64,000 nt of DNA from an uncultured Tateyamaria sp. (GTDB lineage Bacteria; Pseudomonadota; Alphaproteobacteria; Rhodobacterales; Rhodobacteraceae): contig CANMVD010000002.1 in assembly GCA_947501275.1 (NCBI GenBank), forward strand, positions 620,001 to 684,000. Reading direction: 5' to 3'. Below, piece after piece: positions 35,200-42,931 of the stretch (position 1 is its first letter; each line of letters starts with the position of its first letter). Made by a program: the position numbers and the translations under genes. The notes beneath the pieces are model-generated. The model was given only the letters and a program-made list of their open reading frames with translations, made no database searches and was not told where the DNA came from.

Positions 35200-35750
35200 C
35201 GCATCACTCTCTGTGCGATCAGCCCAGCCACGACCGGCAAAGGCAAGCACACAAGCACGCGCATCAGCACGAAATCCGCGGGAAGAAACGACATCTCCCA
35301 GATGATGGTGCGGTTCAGCCCAAACAGGCTCCAGGCCGATACAAAACTGATGATCGTGGGTGTCCCTGCCCCGGCCAGTCGAAAACTGGCCGCCAATGGA
35401 AAGATCATCATCGGCCCGCCGGGCACCAAGGCCCCCGCCACACTGGCCACAAGCAGCCCGCGCACACCACTTTCCCGCCCCACCCACGCGGCAAGCATTT
35501 CACGCGGGACGAGGATGGGCACAGCAGCCGCAATGAAAAAGCCACACAAGATCTTGGGGCTCAAAACGATGAGAAAACCGAGGTAGTTCAGCGAAATCTC
35601 AAACACGCGCATGGCGCCGCTTTGCCATGCCACGCCAAGACCAGCGGCGCAGGCGATTCCGGCGAGAATGAAGAAAGACATATCGAACGTCTTGTGCCGC
35701 CCCAGCGGAGGTTCCTTTGGATGATCATCAGGCGCGCGCACCGATGTCAC
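35196..35750 (-). CDS. Half-permease A (DUF318/ArsP-like)
   Basis: The 184-residue protein has a short polar N terminus, then membrane helices with ALVPGGPMMIFPLAASFRL and SFVSAWSLFGLNRTIIWEMSFL, matching the partner half-permease motif by motif (PGG, LAA, AW.LF.L, E..FL). The start is uncertain: GTG at 35750 gives 184 residues, while an ATG at 35681 (MSFFILAGI) gives 161 and starts directly with a helix. No good ribosome-binding site marks either. Confidence 0.72.
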   Translation of the reverse strand: MTSVRAPDDHPKEPPLGRHKTFDMSFFILAGIACAAGLGVAWQSGAMRVFEISLNYLGFLIVLSPKILCGFFIAAAVPILVPREMLAAWVGRESGVRGLLVASVAGALVPGGPMMIFPLAASFRLAGAGTPTIISFVSAWSLFGLNRTIIWEMSFLPADFVLMRVLVCLPLPVVAGLIAQRVMR

Positions 35751-35817
35751 CGATCAAAAGAGGAGCGTTGCAAACACAATCGCCTTGTCGCGCGCCTGCG
35801 CTGAAACAGCAACGTCT

Positions 35818-36339
35818 TTAACAGCCAAGTGTGCGCACAAACCGGTTAAAGTCGCGGGTGCTGCGAAAGTGCTGTTTCCTAAGGCGGGCCGCGGCAAAAA
35901 ACGTCGCTTGATTGCGACGGCTGCGGCGGCGCGTGCTCACTATGAAATGCAGGAACGCGGGCAGCATCCGTATGTCTTCGACACATCCTTCGGCCATATC
36001 GCTGCGCGTTTGCCCGCGCTGCGAAATCGAACGTCGGATGACGCGCAAAATGCGCAGCCACACCGGGATATCCAACCAGATCAACAGGTCTGCCCGATCC
36101 GCGCGCAACTGGAACGTACTGGAATTGTTGCCGTCAATCACCCAGCGGTCCTGCGCCACGATCCTCTGCACCTGCCTGAGCTTGTCTGCCTTATCGCGCT
36201 CCTGCCAGCCGGGCAGCCAGAACACGTCGCGGTCCATATGAAAGACCGGCACATTCAGCGCAGCACCAATCATCCTCGCACCGGTGCTTTTGCCAGAGCC
36301 GGGATTGCCGATGATCATGATGCGTTTGGGTGTGCTCAT
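35818..36339 (-). CDS. P-loop nucleotide kinase-like / topology modulation-type protein
   Basis: The 173-residue protein has a Walker A motif GNPGSGKST at residues 11-19, a VFHMDRDVFWLPGW substrate-side segment typical of FlaR/adenylate-kinase-like proteins, and a basic lid region with many arginines (RRSISQRGQTRSDM). Genomes often call these DNA topology modulation proteins, but small-molecule kinase activity is more likely. It is monocistronic as far as can be seen. Confidence 0.82.
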   Translation of the reverse strand: MSTPKRIMIIGNPGSGKSTGARMIGAALNVPVFHMDRDVFWLPGWQERDKADKLRQVQRIVAQDRWVIDGNNSSTFQLRADRADLLIWLDIPVWLRILRVIRRSISQRGQTRSDMAEGCVEDIRMLPAFLHFIVSTRRRSRRNQATFFAAARLRKQHFRSTRDFNRFVRTLGC

Positions 36340-36464
36340 AAGGCGATCAGCGATACTCCGTTTTTCGCTGCACGTTCAATCCCGCGTCGGCCAGTCTTGC
36401 CAGGAGTGATGGACCGGGTCGGCACTGGTTGTGCGACGCCGGCCATCATTGTGCGGAATTTGGC

Positions 36465-37559
36465 CTACCTCAGTGAATCAAGAAGAGTGTTGGTGACCGC
36501 GTGTGTGCCCATGTCACCACCGAATTCCATCGGGCGCAAAGCGTTCGCTGCAAATCCCTTCTCAACCGCCTGTTCGATCAGCGTGGCCGCATCTGCCAAC
36601 TGTGCGATCCCGGCCTTGTCAGCAAGGTAGTCCAGCATCAGCGCGCCGGACAGGATCGCGGCCAACGGGTTCGCCTTGTCCTGTCCCATGATATCCGGCG
36701 CAGATCCGTGGGCGGGCTGGAACAGGCCGATGTCGTCTCCGATCTCAGCACAAGAGGCCATACCCATTCCGCCGACAAGGCCCCCTGCCAGATCCGACAG
36801 AATGTCGCCAAACATATTCTCCATCACCATAACATCAAAATCCCAAGGCGCGCGGATCAGGTCGAGCGCCTGAGCGTCCACATAGTTGTAGCCTGTTTCG
36901 ATGTCCGGATATTGCGGCGCGATTTCGTCATAGATCTTGCGAAAGAACGCCATCGAGGTGAAGACATTGGCCTTGTCCACACATGTCAAACGGCCCGGAT
37001 GCCCACGATCCTTGCGCCGCTGCGCCAGTTTGAATCCAAAATGGTGCAACTTCTCGGTCGTGGCACGCGTGATACGCAGCGTGTCGCGTACCTCTTCATC
37101 CCCGCGCACGTCAGCACGACCATGGGCGGCCGCAGAATAAAACAGCCCCTCCGTCGATTCCCTCAGGATGACAAGGTCGATTCCTGCGGCTCGCGGATCC
37201 GCCAGACGCTGTGGCGCGTTCGGATACGCTTTCACCGGGCGCACCCCCGCATAAAGGCCAAAACGGTCGCGCAGACGCAGGTGCGGCGAGATTTCGGTGC
37301 CGTCAGGGTGACGTATGGCAGGCAGACCAATGGCCCCGAGAAAAATCGCATCCATCTGCCCGGCACGCTCCTCGCCACCCGGTTCGATATCAATTGCAGC
37401 GTCGGCAAAATACGCCGCACCGGCGTCGATATCTTCATAGATCAGGTTCGGTTGACCGACTTTTGCCACGGCTGCATCGACAACTGCCACAGCGGCATTG
37501 GCAACATCGACACCGATTCCATCGCCGCGAATGAGGGCAACGCGCAAATTTCCTGCCAT
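36465..37559 (-). CDS. Isocitrate/isopropylmalate-type dehydrogenase paralogue
   Basis: This 364-residue enzyme belongs to the beta-decarboxylating dehydrogenase family that oxidises (2R,3S)-3-alkylmalates. It has the N-terminal GDGIG motif, the arginine cluster LRLRDRFGLYAGVRP that binds malate, ESTEG, the Mg-binding FDVMVMENMFGDILSDLAGG, and the NAD-binding HGSAPDIMGQDKANP. LeuB-typical residues around the gamma-group pocket differ, and no leu genes are nearby, so tartrate or D-malate dehydrogenase activity is as likely as leucine synthesis. AAGGAAAAG precedes the ATG. Its GntR neighbour probably regulates it. Confidence 0.85.
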   Translation of the reverse strand: MAGNLRVALIRGDGIGVDVANAAVAVVDAAVAKVGQPNLIYEDIDAGAAYFADAAIDIEPGGEERAGQMDAIFLGAIGLPAIRHPDGTEISPHLRLRDRFGLYAGVRPVKAYPNAPQRLADPRAAGIDLVILRESTEGLFYSAAAHGRADVRGDEEVRDTLRITRATTEKLHHFGFKLAQRRKDRGHPGRLTCVDKANVFTSMAFFRKIYDEIAPQYPDIETGYNYVDAQALDLIRAPWDFDVMVMENMFGDILSDLAGGLVGGMGMASCAEIGDDIGLFQPAHGSAPDIMGQDKANPLAAILSGALMLDYLADKAGIAQLADAATLIEQAVEKGFAANALRPMEFGGDMGTHAVTNTLLDSLR

Positions 37560-37595
37560 AGTCTTTTCCTTTTTTGGGGCGGTCGGGCGCTGTAA

Positions 37596-38267
37596 TCAAA
37601 GATGGCCCAATTTGTATGTCTCGAGAATGTCCAGCAGTTCGGTCGCGGCGCGCTGGCGATGTTGGCGAAAAACCGTGCGCGTCGCATCGACGTTTCCGGC
37701 GCGCAAATGATCGACAATAGCGCGGTGGTCTTGCGTGGATTGATGCGGTGGTGCACGCAAACGCATTGTAAAGACGCGCGCCCGGTGGGCCTGATCGTAA
37801 AGTGCTGTCACGATCCCCGTCAAACGACGGTTGCCCTGCAACTCAAGCAGAGTGAGATGAAAGCGATCATCGGCCTCGGCCCACATATCCAGATCCGACT
37901 TTGCCAGCGCGGCTTCCATGTCGCGGGTTGCAGCCTCAAGGGGCGCAAGATCCGCCTCTGACGGGCCGCGGGCGGCAACTTGCGCTGCGGCTTCTGGTTC
38001 GAGCGCGGTGAGAATGTCATATATCTCGCGCATATCGTCCGCGCGGATGGGCAGCACGCGCGCGCCATGTCGTGGGATCAGCTCGACCAGTCCCTCAGCT
38101 TCCAATCTGATCAGTGCCTCGCGGACGGGTGTCCGGCTCATTCCTAAACGCAACGCGATCTCGGGTTCTGTTGCTTGAAAGCCGGGAGGCATACGATTTG
38201 CACGTATTTCATCGCGCAGACGATCATGGGCATCTTCGGCGCGCGACGGCTTGGTGACGGGAGACAT
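37596..38267 (-). CDS. GntR-family (FCD domain) transcriptional regulator
   Basis: The 223-residue regulator has a winged helix (about 12-75, with ATEPEIALRLGMSRTPVREALIRLEAEGLV) and an all-helical FCD ligand domain (about 85-210, with the metal-type DDRFHLTLLEL and QDHRAIVDHLRAG histidines). The ATG at 38267 is used; longer frames to 38276 or 38333 read through the direct repeats that look like its operator. It is upstream of, and probably cotranscribed with, the dehydrogenase gene. Its effector may be an organic acid. Confidence 0.9.
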   Translation of the reverse strand: MSPVTKPSRAEDAHDRLRDEIRANRMPPGFQATEPEIALRLGMSRTPVREALIRLEAEGLVELIPRHGARVLPIRADDMREIYDILTALEPEAAAQVAARGPSEADLAPLEAATRDMEAALAKSDLDMWAEADDRFHLTLLELQGNRRLTGIVTALYDQAHRARVFTMRLRAPPHQSTQDHRAIVDHLRAGNVDATRTVFRQHRQRAATELLDILETYKLGHL

Positions 38268-38306
38268 CAACGGCATGTCCTGTATTGGCAGCAGGTAACT
38301 GGCTCC

Positions 38307-38336
38307 CATTAATGCATACATTAACGGATACATTAA
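38307..38336. promoter_or_regulatory. Triple 12-bp direct repeat (CATTAA), candidate GntR operator
   Basis: CATTAA occurs at 38307, 38319 and 38331, exactly 12 bases apart. The first two full units are CATTAATGCATA and CATTAACGGATA. The array lies 40 bases upstream of the chosen gntR start and also precedes the divergent polyol operon. Binding by the GntR protein is inferred. Confidence 0.5.
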
Positions 38337-38480
38337 AGAGGGCGCATGTTAAAAATTGAGAATCGCCCCCTAGATCGGTCCACAAATCTGCTCTGGCGAA
38401 ACAAAATCGCCAAATGCATATACTTTTACGACTCTCTCAGGCGAGTTCATTAGGCCCACATCGCGCGGAAACGCTCATAA

Positions 38481-38505
38481 TGCAAAAATTGTATGCTTTT
38501 TTGCA
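38481..38505. promoter_or_regulatory. Inverted repeat TGCAAAAA-N9-TTTTTGCA before the polyol operon
   Basis: Perfect 8-bp arms with a 9-base spacer lie about 90 bases before the binding protein start. A related AT-rich stretch, ATGCATATACTTTT, is found near 38414. This is a good candidate for the binding site of the AraC-type regulator encoded in the operon. It could instead overlap the promoter. Confidence 0.45.
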
Positions 38506-38591
38506 GAATTCTTGTTAGCCGAGACATCCCAGATCCGTCAGGTTCGCTGCCACAGACAAAAAGATAATCTGTGATTTCTGGGAGGATACAC

Positions 38592-39887
38592 ATGAAATCT
38601 CTACTGAACTCGGCTCTCGGCCTGACTCTGGGCGTTGCCGGTGCTTCCTTTGCCTTGGCTGATGGCCACGCAAAAGAATTGACGATTGCGATCGTGAACA
38701 ACGGTCACATGATCAACATGCAAAAAGTGGCAGAAGCCTACACCGAAGAAACCGGCGTAAAGCTGAACTGGGTGTCGCTGGAAGAAGGCGTTCTGCGCGA
38801 GCAGGTCACATCGGACACGGCCACAGGTGGCGGCCAGTACGACATCATCAACATCGGCATGCAAGAAGCACCCATCTGGGGCGCGGCGGGCTGGATCGAA
38901 CCACTTGAGTTCGGCGCCGAGTACGACGTGGACGACATGCTGCCAGCGATGCGCAACGGTCTGTCCCACGAAGGCACGCTCTACGCGGCCCCCTTCTACG
39001 GCGAATCCTCGATGGTTATGTACCGCAAGGACCTGACCGACGCGGCTGGCGTGAACATTGCTGACAACGACAGCTGGGACAACGTGAAAGCGGCAGCCGC
39101 TGCAATCCACGATCCTGACAACGGCGTTTACGGCGCATGTCTGCGCGGCAAGCCAGGTTGGGGTGACAACATGGCGTTCGTCACGACTGTCGTGAACTCC
39201 TTTGGCGGTGCTTGGTTCGATGCGGACTACAAACCAACACTGGAATCCGACGAGTGGAAAGCAGCCATCAACTTCTACGTTGACCTGCTGGGCACATACG
39301 GCCCTCCCGGATCCGAAGGCAACTCCTTCAACGAGATCCTGGCTCTGTACAACGAAGGCAAGTGCGGCATGTGGATCGACGCCACAATCGCGGCGTCCTT
39401 CCTCGAAGTTGACGGTGTAGCATACGCTCAGTCGCCAAACGCGGGTAACCCTGTCGGCGCGAACTGGCTGTGGGCATGGGCGATGGCTGTTCCAGCCGGT
39501 ACCGAAAACACCGCAGAAGCCAAAGCCTTCATCGAGTGGGCAACGTCCAAAGAGTACATCAAAGCCGTTGCTGATCACCCAGAGTTCGGTTGGGGCTCCG
39601 TGCCAACAGGTACACGTGCATCCACATATGCCTACTCTGAGTTCCAGGCAGCCGCACCATTCGCCGCAGCTGAAATGGCCGCGATCGAATCCGCAGCTCC
39701 TGAAGCGACAGACATCAAGCCTTATGTTGGCGTACAGTTCGCAGCGATCCCCGAATTCCCAGAAGTCGGCTCTGCCGTCGCTCAGGAAATCGCGGCCGCT
39801 CTGTCTGGTGCCAAGTCGGTTGACGAAGCTCTGGCGGCCAGTCAGGCGGCAGCAGATGCCATCATGAAAGAAGCGGGTTACTACTAA
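38592..39887 (+). CDS. Polyol/sugar ABC transporter substrate-binding protein (SmoE/MtlE-like)
   Basis: This 431-residue periplasmic protein of the family 1 type has a Sec signal peptide (MKSLLNSALGLTLG...FALA) and then a mature domain starting about ADGHAKELTIAIVNN. The sequence ending EAGYY and the segment AAPFYGESSMVMYRKDL are typical of mannitol/sorbitol binding proteins. GGGAGG precedes the ATG at 38592; an upstream in-frame ATG at 38571 is rejected. The mannitol-dehydrogenase family enzyme in the same operon supports a polyol ligand. Confidence 0.92.
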   Translation: MKSLLNSALGLTLGVAGASFALADGHAKELTIAIVNNGHMINMQKVAEAYTEETGVKLNWVSLEEGVLREQVTSDTATGGGQYDIINIGMQEAPIWGAAGWIEPLEFGAEYDVDDMLPAMRNGLSHEGTLYAAPFYGESSMVMYRKDLTDAAGVNIADNDSWDNVKAAAAAIHDPDNGVYGACLRGKPGWGDNMAFVTTVVNSFGGAWFDADYKPTLESDEWKAAINFYVDLLGTYGPPGSEGNSFNEILALYNEGKCGMWIDATIAASFLEVDGVAYAQSPNAGNPVGANWLWAWAMAVPAGTENTAEAKAFIEWATSKEYIKAVADHPEFGWGSVPTGTRASTYAYSEFQAAAPFAAAEMAAIESAAPEATDIKPYVGVQFAAIPEFPEVGSAVAQEIAAALSGAKSVDEALAASQAAADAIMKEAGYY

Positions 39888-39902
39888 CTCCTCTTACTGA
39901 AC

Positions 39903-39934
39903 GTAAGGCCCGACGAGTGCGTGTCGGGCCTTAC
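39903..39934 (+). terminator. Strong hairpin between binding protein and permease genes
   Basis: A perfect 12-bp stem (GTAAGGCCCGAC and its complement) has an 8-base loop and no T-run. It follows the binding-protein stop by 16 bases. Such hairpins often protect the upstream mRNA and reduce read-through so that binding protein exceeds permease. Confidence 0.75.
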
Positions 39935-40061
39935 ACCCCCACCAACTGCAGCCCATTGATCTGACGCATATTGCGCGCAATGCTGGCCCAGTTGGCCGAT
40001 ATTCGACCGTTCCTGTTCAACACGCCTCGCGACACTTTCGCTCTGCTAGGGATCTATAGAC

Positions 40062-41000
40062 ATGTCTAATCGAACGCTGCCCCGCTTGCTCCAAACGCCC
40101 GCCGTTGTGCTGCTGTTGATCTGGATGCTCGTCCCCCTCAGCATGACGATCTACTTCTCTCTTATCCGCTACGTGCTCAACAGCCTGCGGCGCCCCGAGT
40201 GGACGACGCCCAGCCTCAGCAACTGGCGCGGTCTTGGGAATTACGAATATGTTCTCAATGCCAAGGACTTCTGGTTTGCAATCCAGAATTCGGTTTTCAT
40301 CGTCACCAGCATCCTCGTGCTGACAGTCGTACTCGGCCTCGCCATCGCCGTCTTGGTGAACCGCTCGTTCCCCGGTCGGGGCGTCGTCAGGGTGCTGCTG
40401 ATCTCTCCTTTCTTCGTGATGCCAGCGGTGAATGCGGTCCTATGGATCAACATGATCCTCGACCCTGTCTTGGGCCTGCAAGGCATCGCCGTGGGTGGCA
40501 TCAATGATCTTGTAAATGGCTTGCGCGACTTCCCGGTCTTGGGGTGGTTCTTCTCGCTCTGGCCCGAATTGCAGCCGATTTCGTTCCGCGCCACGCAAAC
40601 GTCAGCCTATGCGGTTGTGATGATGGTGACATGGCAATGGACACCCTTCGCTGTCCTGATTTTCATGACTTCGCTGCAATCCGAAGACGAAAGCCAGAAA
40701 GAGGCGGCGACGCTTGATGGAGCGAGCCCATGGTCGCAGTTCATTAACCTGACTGTGCCCCACCTGGCCCGGCCTATCGCGATTGTAGTGATGATCCAGT
40801 CGATCTTTCACCTGTCGCTTTATGCCGAGATCGAGATCGTCAGCCGCGGCAACGGGAACAAGAACCTGCCCTATCTGATTGGCGAGTTCACTTCGAATAA
40901 CATTGGCGCAGCGAGCGCCACCGGCATCTTCGCCGTAATTCTCGCCAACATCATCGCAATCTTCCTGTTGCGTATGGTTGGCAAGAGCTTGATGGACTGA
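40062..41000 (+). CDS. Polyol ABC transporter permease 1 (SmoF/MalF-like)
   Basis: The protein (312 aa) has an N-terminal helix and a MalF-type core of six helices, with the EAA loop EAATLDGASPWSQFINLTVPHL that docks to the ATPase. The sequence PFFVMPAVNAVLWINMILDP is typical of the polyol subclass. It follows a 174-base gap with the hairpin above and no clear gene (a 29-codon frame at 39980 overlaps its start). Confidence 0.93.
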   Translation: MSNRTLPRLLQTPAVVLLLIWMLVPLSMTIYFSLIRYVLNSLRRPEWTTPSLSNWRGLGNYEYVLNAKDFWFAIQNSVFIVTSILVLTVVLGLAIAVLVNRSFPGRGVVRVLLISPFFVMPAVNAVLWINMILDPVLGLQGIAVGGINDLVNGLRDFPVLGWFFSLWPELQPISFRATQTSAYAVVMMVTWQWTPFAVLIFMTSLQSEDESQKEAATLDGASPWSQFINLTVPHLARPIAIVVMIQSIFHLSLYAEIEIVSRGNGNKNLPYLIGEFTSNNIGAASATGIFAVILANIIAIFLLRMVGKSLMD

Positions 41001-41011
41001 GGGGAAAGACA

Positions 41012-41848
41012 ATGGCAGCTGTTACCGAGCGTTCCAATTTCGGCAAGATCGCATGGCCCGTCGTGGCATGGGTTGTTGCACTGATCTTCTTTTTCCCGAT
41101 CTTCTGGCTGGTCTTCACCAGCTTCAAGACAGATGCCGACGCGGTGAAGCCGGAATACCTGTTCTTCTTCACGCCTACGCTGGAAAACTACACGAACATG
41201 ACCGAGAACTATGACTATTGGCGCTTCGCCATCAACTCGGTCATCACCTCGACCTTCGCCACGTTGTTCGCACTGGCCGTCGGTGTGCCTTGTGCCTACG
41301 CGATGGCCTTCAATCCAAGCCGTGGCACCAAAGACATCCTGATGTGGATGTTGTCGACCAAGATGCTGCCAGCCGCGGCCGTGCTGTATCCGATGACGTT
41401 TCTGACCAAGAACTTCCTTGGCATCTTCGACACGCATTTCCTTGTGATCGTGGTTCTGTGTCTCATCAACTTGCCCATCGTCATTTGGATGCTGTTCACC
41501 TACTTCAAGGAAATCCCCAAAGAGATCATTGAAGCCAGCCAGATGGATGGCGTGACCACCTGGGGTGAGATCAAGGACATCCTGATCCCGCTGGCATGGG
41601 GCGGTGTCGCGTCTACGGCTCTGCTTTGCTTCATTTTCTGCTGGAACGAGGCCTATTGGACCGTACGCCTGACCACGACCGAAGCTGCGACCCTGTCCAA
41701 GCTGATCGAAGGAAACCGCGCTCCTGAGGGGCTGTTCTTTGGCCGCCTGTCGGCTGTGTCGACGGCCGCTGTTGGCCCGATCGTTGTCTTGGGCTGGTTC
41801 TGTCAGAAACAGCTTGTGCAGGGCCTGACATTCGGAGCGGTGAAGTAA
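41012..41848 (+). CDS. Polyol ABC transporter permease 2 (SmoG/MalG-like)
   Basis: This 278-residue membrane subunit starts 11 bases after permease 1. The EAA loop is EASQMDGVTTWGEIKDILIPLAW, and the C terminus QKQLVQGLTFGAVK is the classic MalG-type ending. With permease 1 it forms the transmembrane channel. Confidence 0.94.
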   Translation: MAAVTERSNFGKIAWPVVAWVVALIFFFPIFWLVFTSFKTDADAVKPEYLFFFTPTLENYTNMTENYDYWRFAINSVITSTFATLFALAVGVPCAYAMAFNPSRGTKDILMWMLSTKMLPAAAVLYPMTFLTKNFLGIFDTHFLVIVVLCLINLPIVIWMLFTYFKEIPKEIIEASQMDGVTTWGEIKDILIPLAWGGVASTALLCFIFCWNEAYWTVRLTTTEAATLSKLIEGNRAPEGLFFGRLSAVSTAAVGPIVVLGWFCQKQLVQGLTFGAVK

Positions 41849-42033
41849 TGATGCGGCACGCCACTCTTACGGATGACAACGGCGCAAACGCACGCATTGC
41901 AGGTGCCAAGAGTGCATCCCTGCGCGCGCTTTGCGCCAACCCGAGGGGGATGGTTTCTGCGCCGCGCCGTGGCCTGAACCCGGGGTCTGTGCGCCCTATG
42001 GTCAAGGTCGACGGTAATAGGGTTCTGAGGTAG
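41848..42033 (+). CDS. Possible coupled small ORF, 61 aa, in permease-araC gap
   Basis: The reading frame starts in a TAATG overlap with the permease stop and ends four bases before the araC start, so it fills the 189-base gap. The peptide is basic and low in recognisable features (starts MMRHATLTDDNGANARIAG). The RNA also folds into the hairpin at 41881. It may be a spacer element and not a protein gene. Confidence 0.25.
   Translation: MMRHATLTDDNGANARIAGAKSASLRALCANPRGMVSAPRRGLNPGSVRPMVKVDGNRVLR
41881..41937 (+). repeat. Long imperfect hairpin in the permease-araC gap
   Basis: Outer arms GGCGCAAA (41881) and TTTGCGCC (41930) pair perfectly, and inner GC-rich arms (GCACGC/GCGCGC, GCAGG/CCTGC) extend the stem with a few mismatches. 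The inner strand contains GTGCATCCCTGCGC, which also occurs in reverse orientation near 25502-25515. It could be a dispersed palindromic element. Confidence 0.45.
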
Positions 42034-42037
42034 CGGC

Positions 42038-42931
42038 ATGTCGATCATTGAACCAGAAATCGAGATGGTGGACCGGTCGACCCGGTCGATACGCTACCTT
42101 CAGCACGGTTGGCCTACGGATCTGTGCCGCTGGCATGCCCATGAAGAATACGAACTGCATCTTGTCGTCGAGACACGGGGCAAGGCATTTGTCGGTGACT
42201 ATATCGGTGACTTCAAGGCGGGCGATCTGTTCATGACGGGCCCCAACCTGCCGCACAACTGGGTCACCGATCAGGTCTGGGCCGAACCCGTCGCCACGCG
42301 CGACATGCTGGTTCAGTTCAGCCATGACAGTGTTCAGAAACTGGCCGAAGGATTCCCCGAATTTGCTCAGGTGTTGCAACTGCTGCAACTGGCCCAATCT
42401 GGCATTCAGTTCGAGGGTTTCAACCCGACCTTTGCCCGTGGCCACATGGAATCGATCCGCGACAACAAAGGGGCGGAACGCATCCTCGCCTTTATCCGCT
42501 TTCTGGTGCGCCTCAATGAACATGCCGAGAAAAAGACGCTGTCGGCCGCCAAACTGATCCAGCCCAAGGGCGGCAGTAAACATGCCCGCATCGGGCACGT
42601 GGTCGATCACGTGGTAAACAGCTTTCGCGATGAGATTTCTGTCGCTCAGGCCGCGGATATGGCAGGCATGACCCAAGTGACGTTCAGCAGGAACTTTCAG
42701 GCTGTCACGGGTCATGGGTTCGTTGAGTTTCTGAACCGTGTGCGGATCGGGCAGGCCTGTGGGATGCTCTATGCCTCCGACGATCAGATCACCGCGATCT
42801 GCCACAAGGCGGGCTTCAAAAACCTCGCCAACTTCAACCGCCATTTCCTCAAGGTCAAAGGCATGACGCCGTCCGAATACCGCGAAACTGCGCGCAAGGA
42901 TCTCGCACCGAAAATGGAGACCACCCAATGA
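42038..42931 (+). CDS. AraC-family transcriptional regulator
   Basis: The 297-residue protein has an N-terminal cupin-like ligand domain (RWHAHEEYELHLVVETRG, PNLPHNW) and a C-terminal AraC double helix-turn-helix (about 195-290: ISVAQAADMAGMTQVTFSRNFQ and ITAICHKAGFKNLANFNRHF). Its location between permease and dehydrogenase genes matches the polyol-activator MtlR/SmoC layout. It probably activates this operon with a polyol or its product as effector. It overlaps the next gene by four bases. Confidence 0.92.
   Translation: MSIIEPEIEMVDRSTRSIRYLQHGWPTDLCRWHAHEEYELHLVVETRGKAFVGDYIGDFKAGDLFMTGPNLPHNWVTDQVWAEPVATRDMLVQFSHDSVQKLAEGFPEFAQVLQLLQLAQSGIQFEGFNPTFARGHMESIRDNKGAERILAFIRFLVRLNEHAEKKTLSAAKLIQPKGGSKHARIGHVVDHVVNSFRDEISVAQAADMAGMTQVTFSRNFQAVTGHGFVEFLNRVRIGQACGMLYASDDQITAICHKAGFKNLANFNRHFLKVKGMTPSEYRETARKDLAPKMETTQ

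Noticed and set aside
36501-37595. A 364-codon plus-strand frame over the dehydrogenase gene
   Set aside because: The minus strand carries all the dehydrogenase motifs; the plus frame shows none.
39980-40069. A 29-codon frame overlapping the start of polyol permease 1
   Set aside because: Short, not spanning the gap, and no ribosome-binding site.
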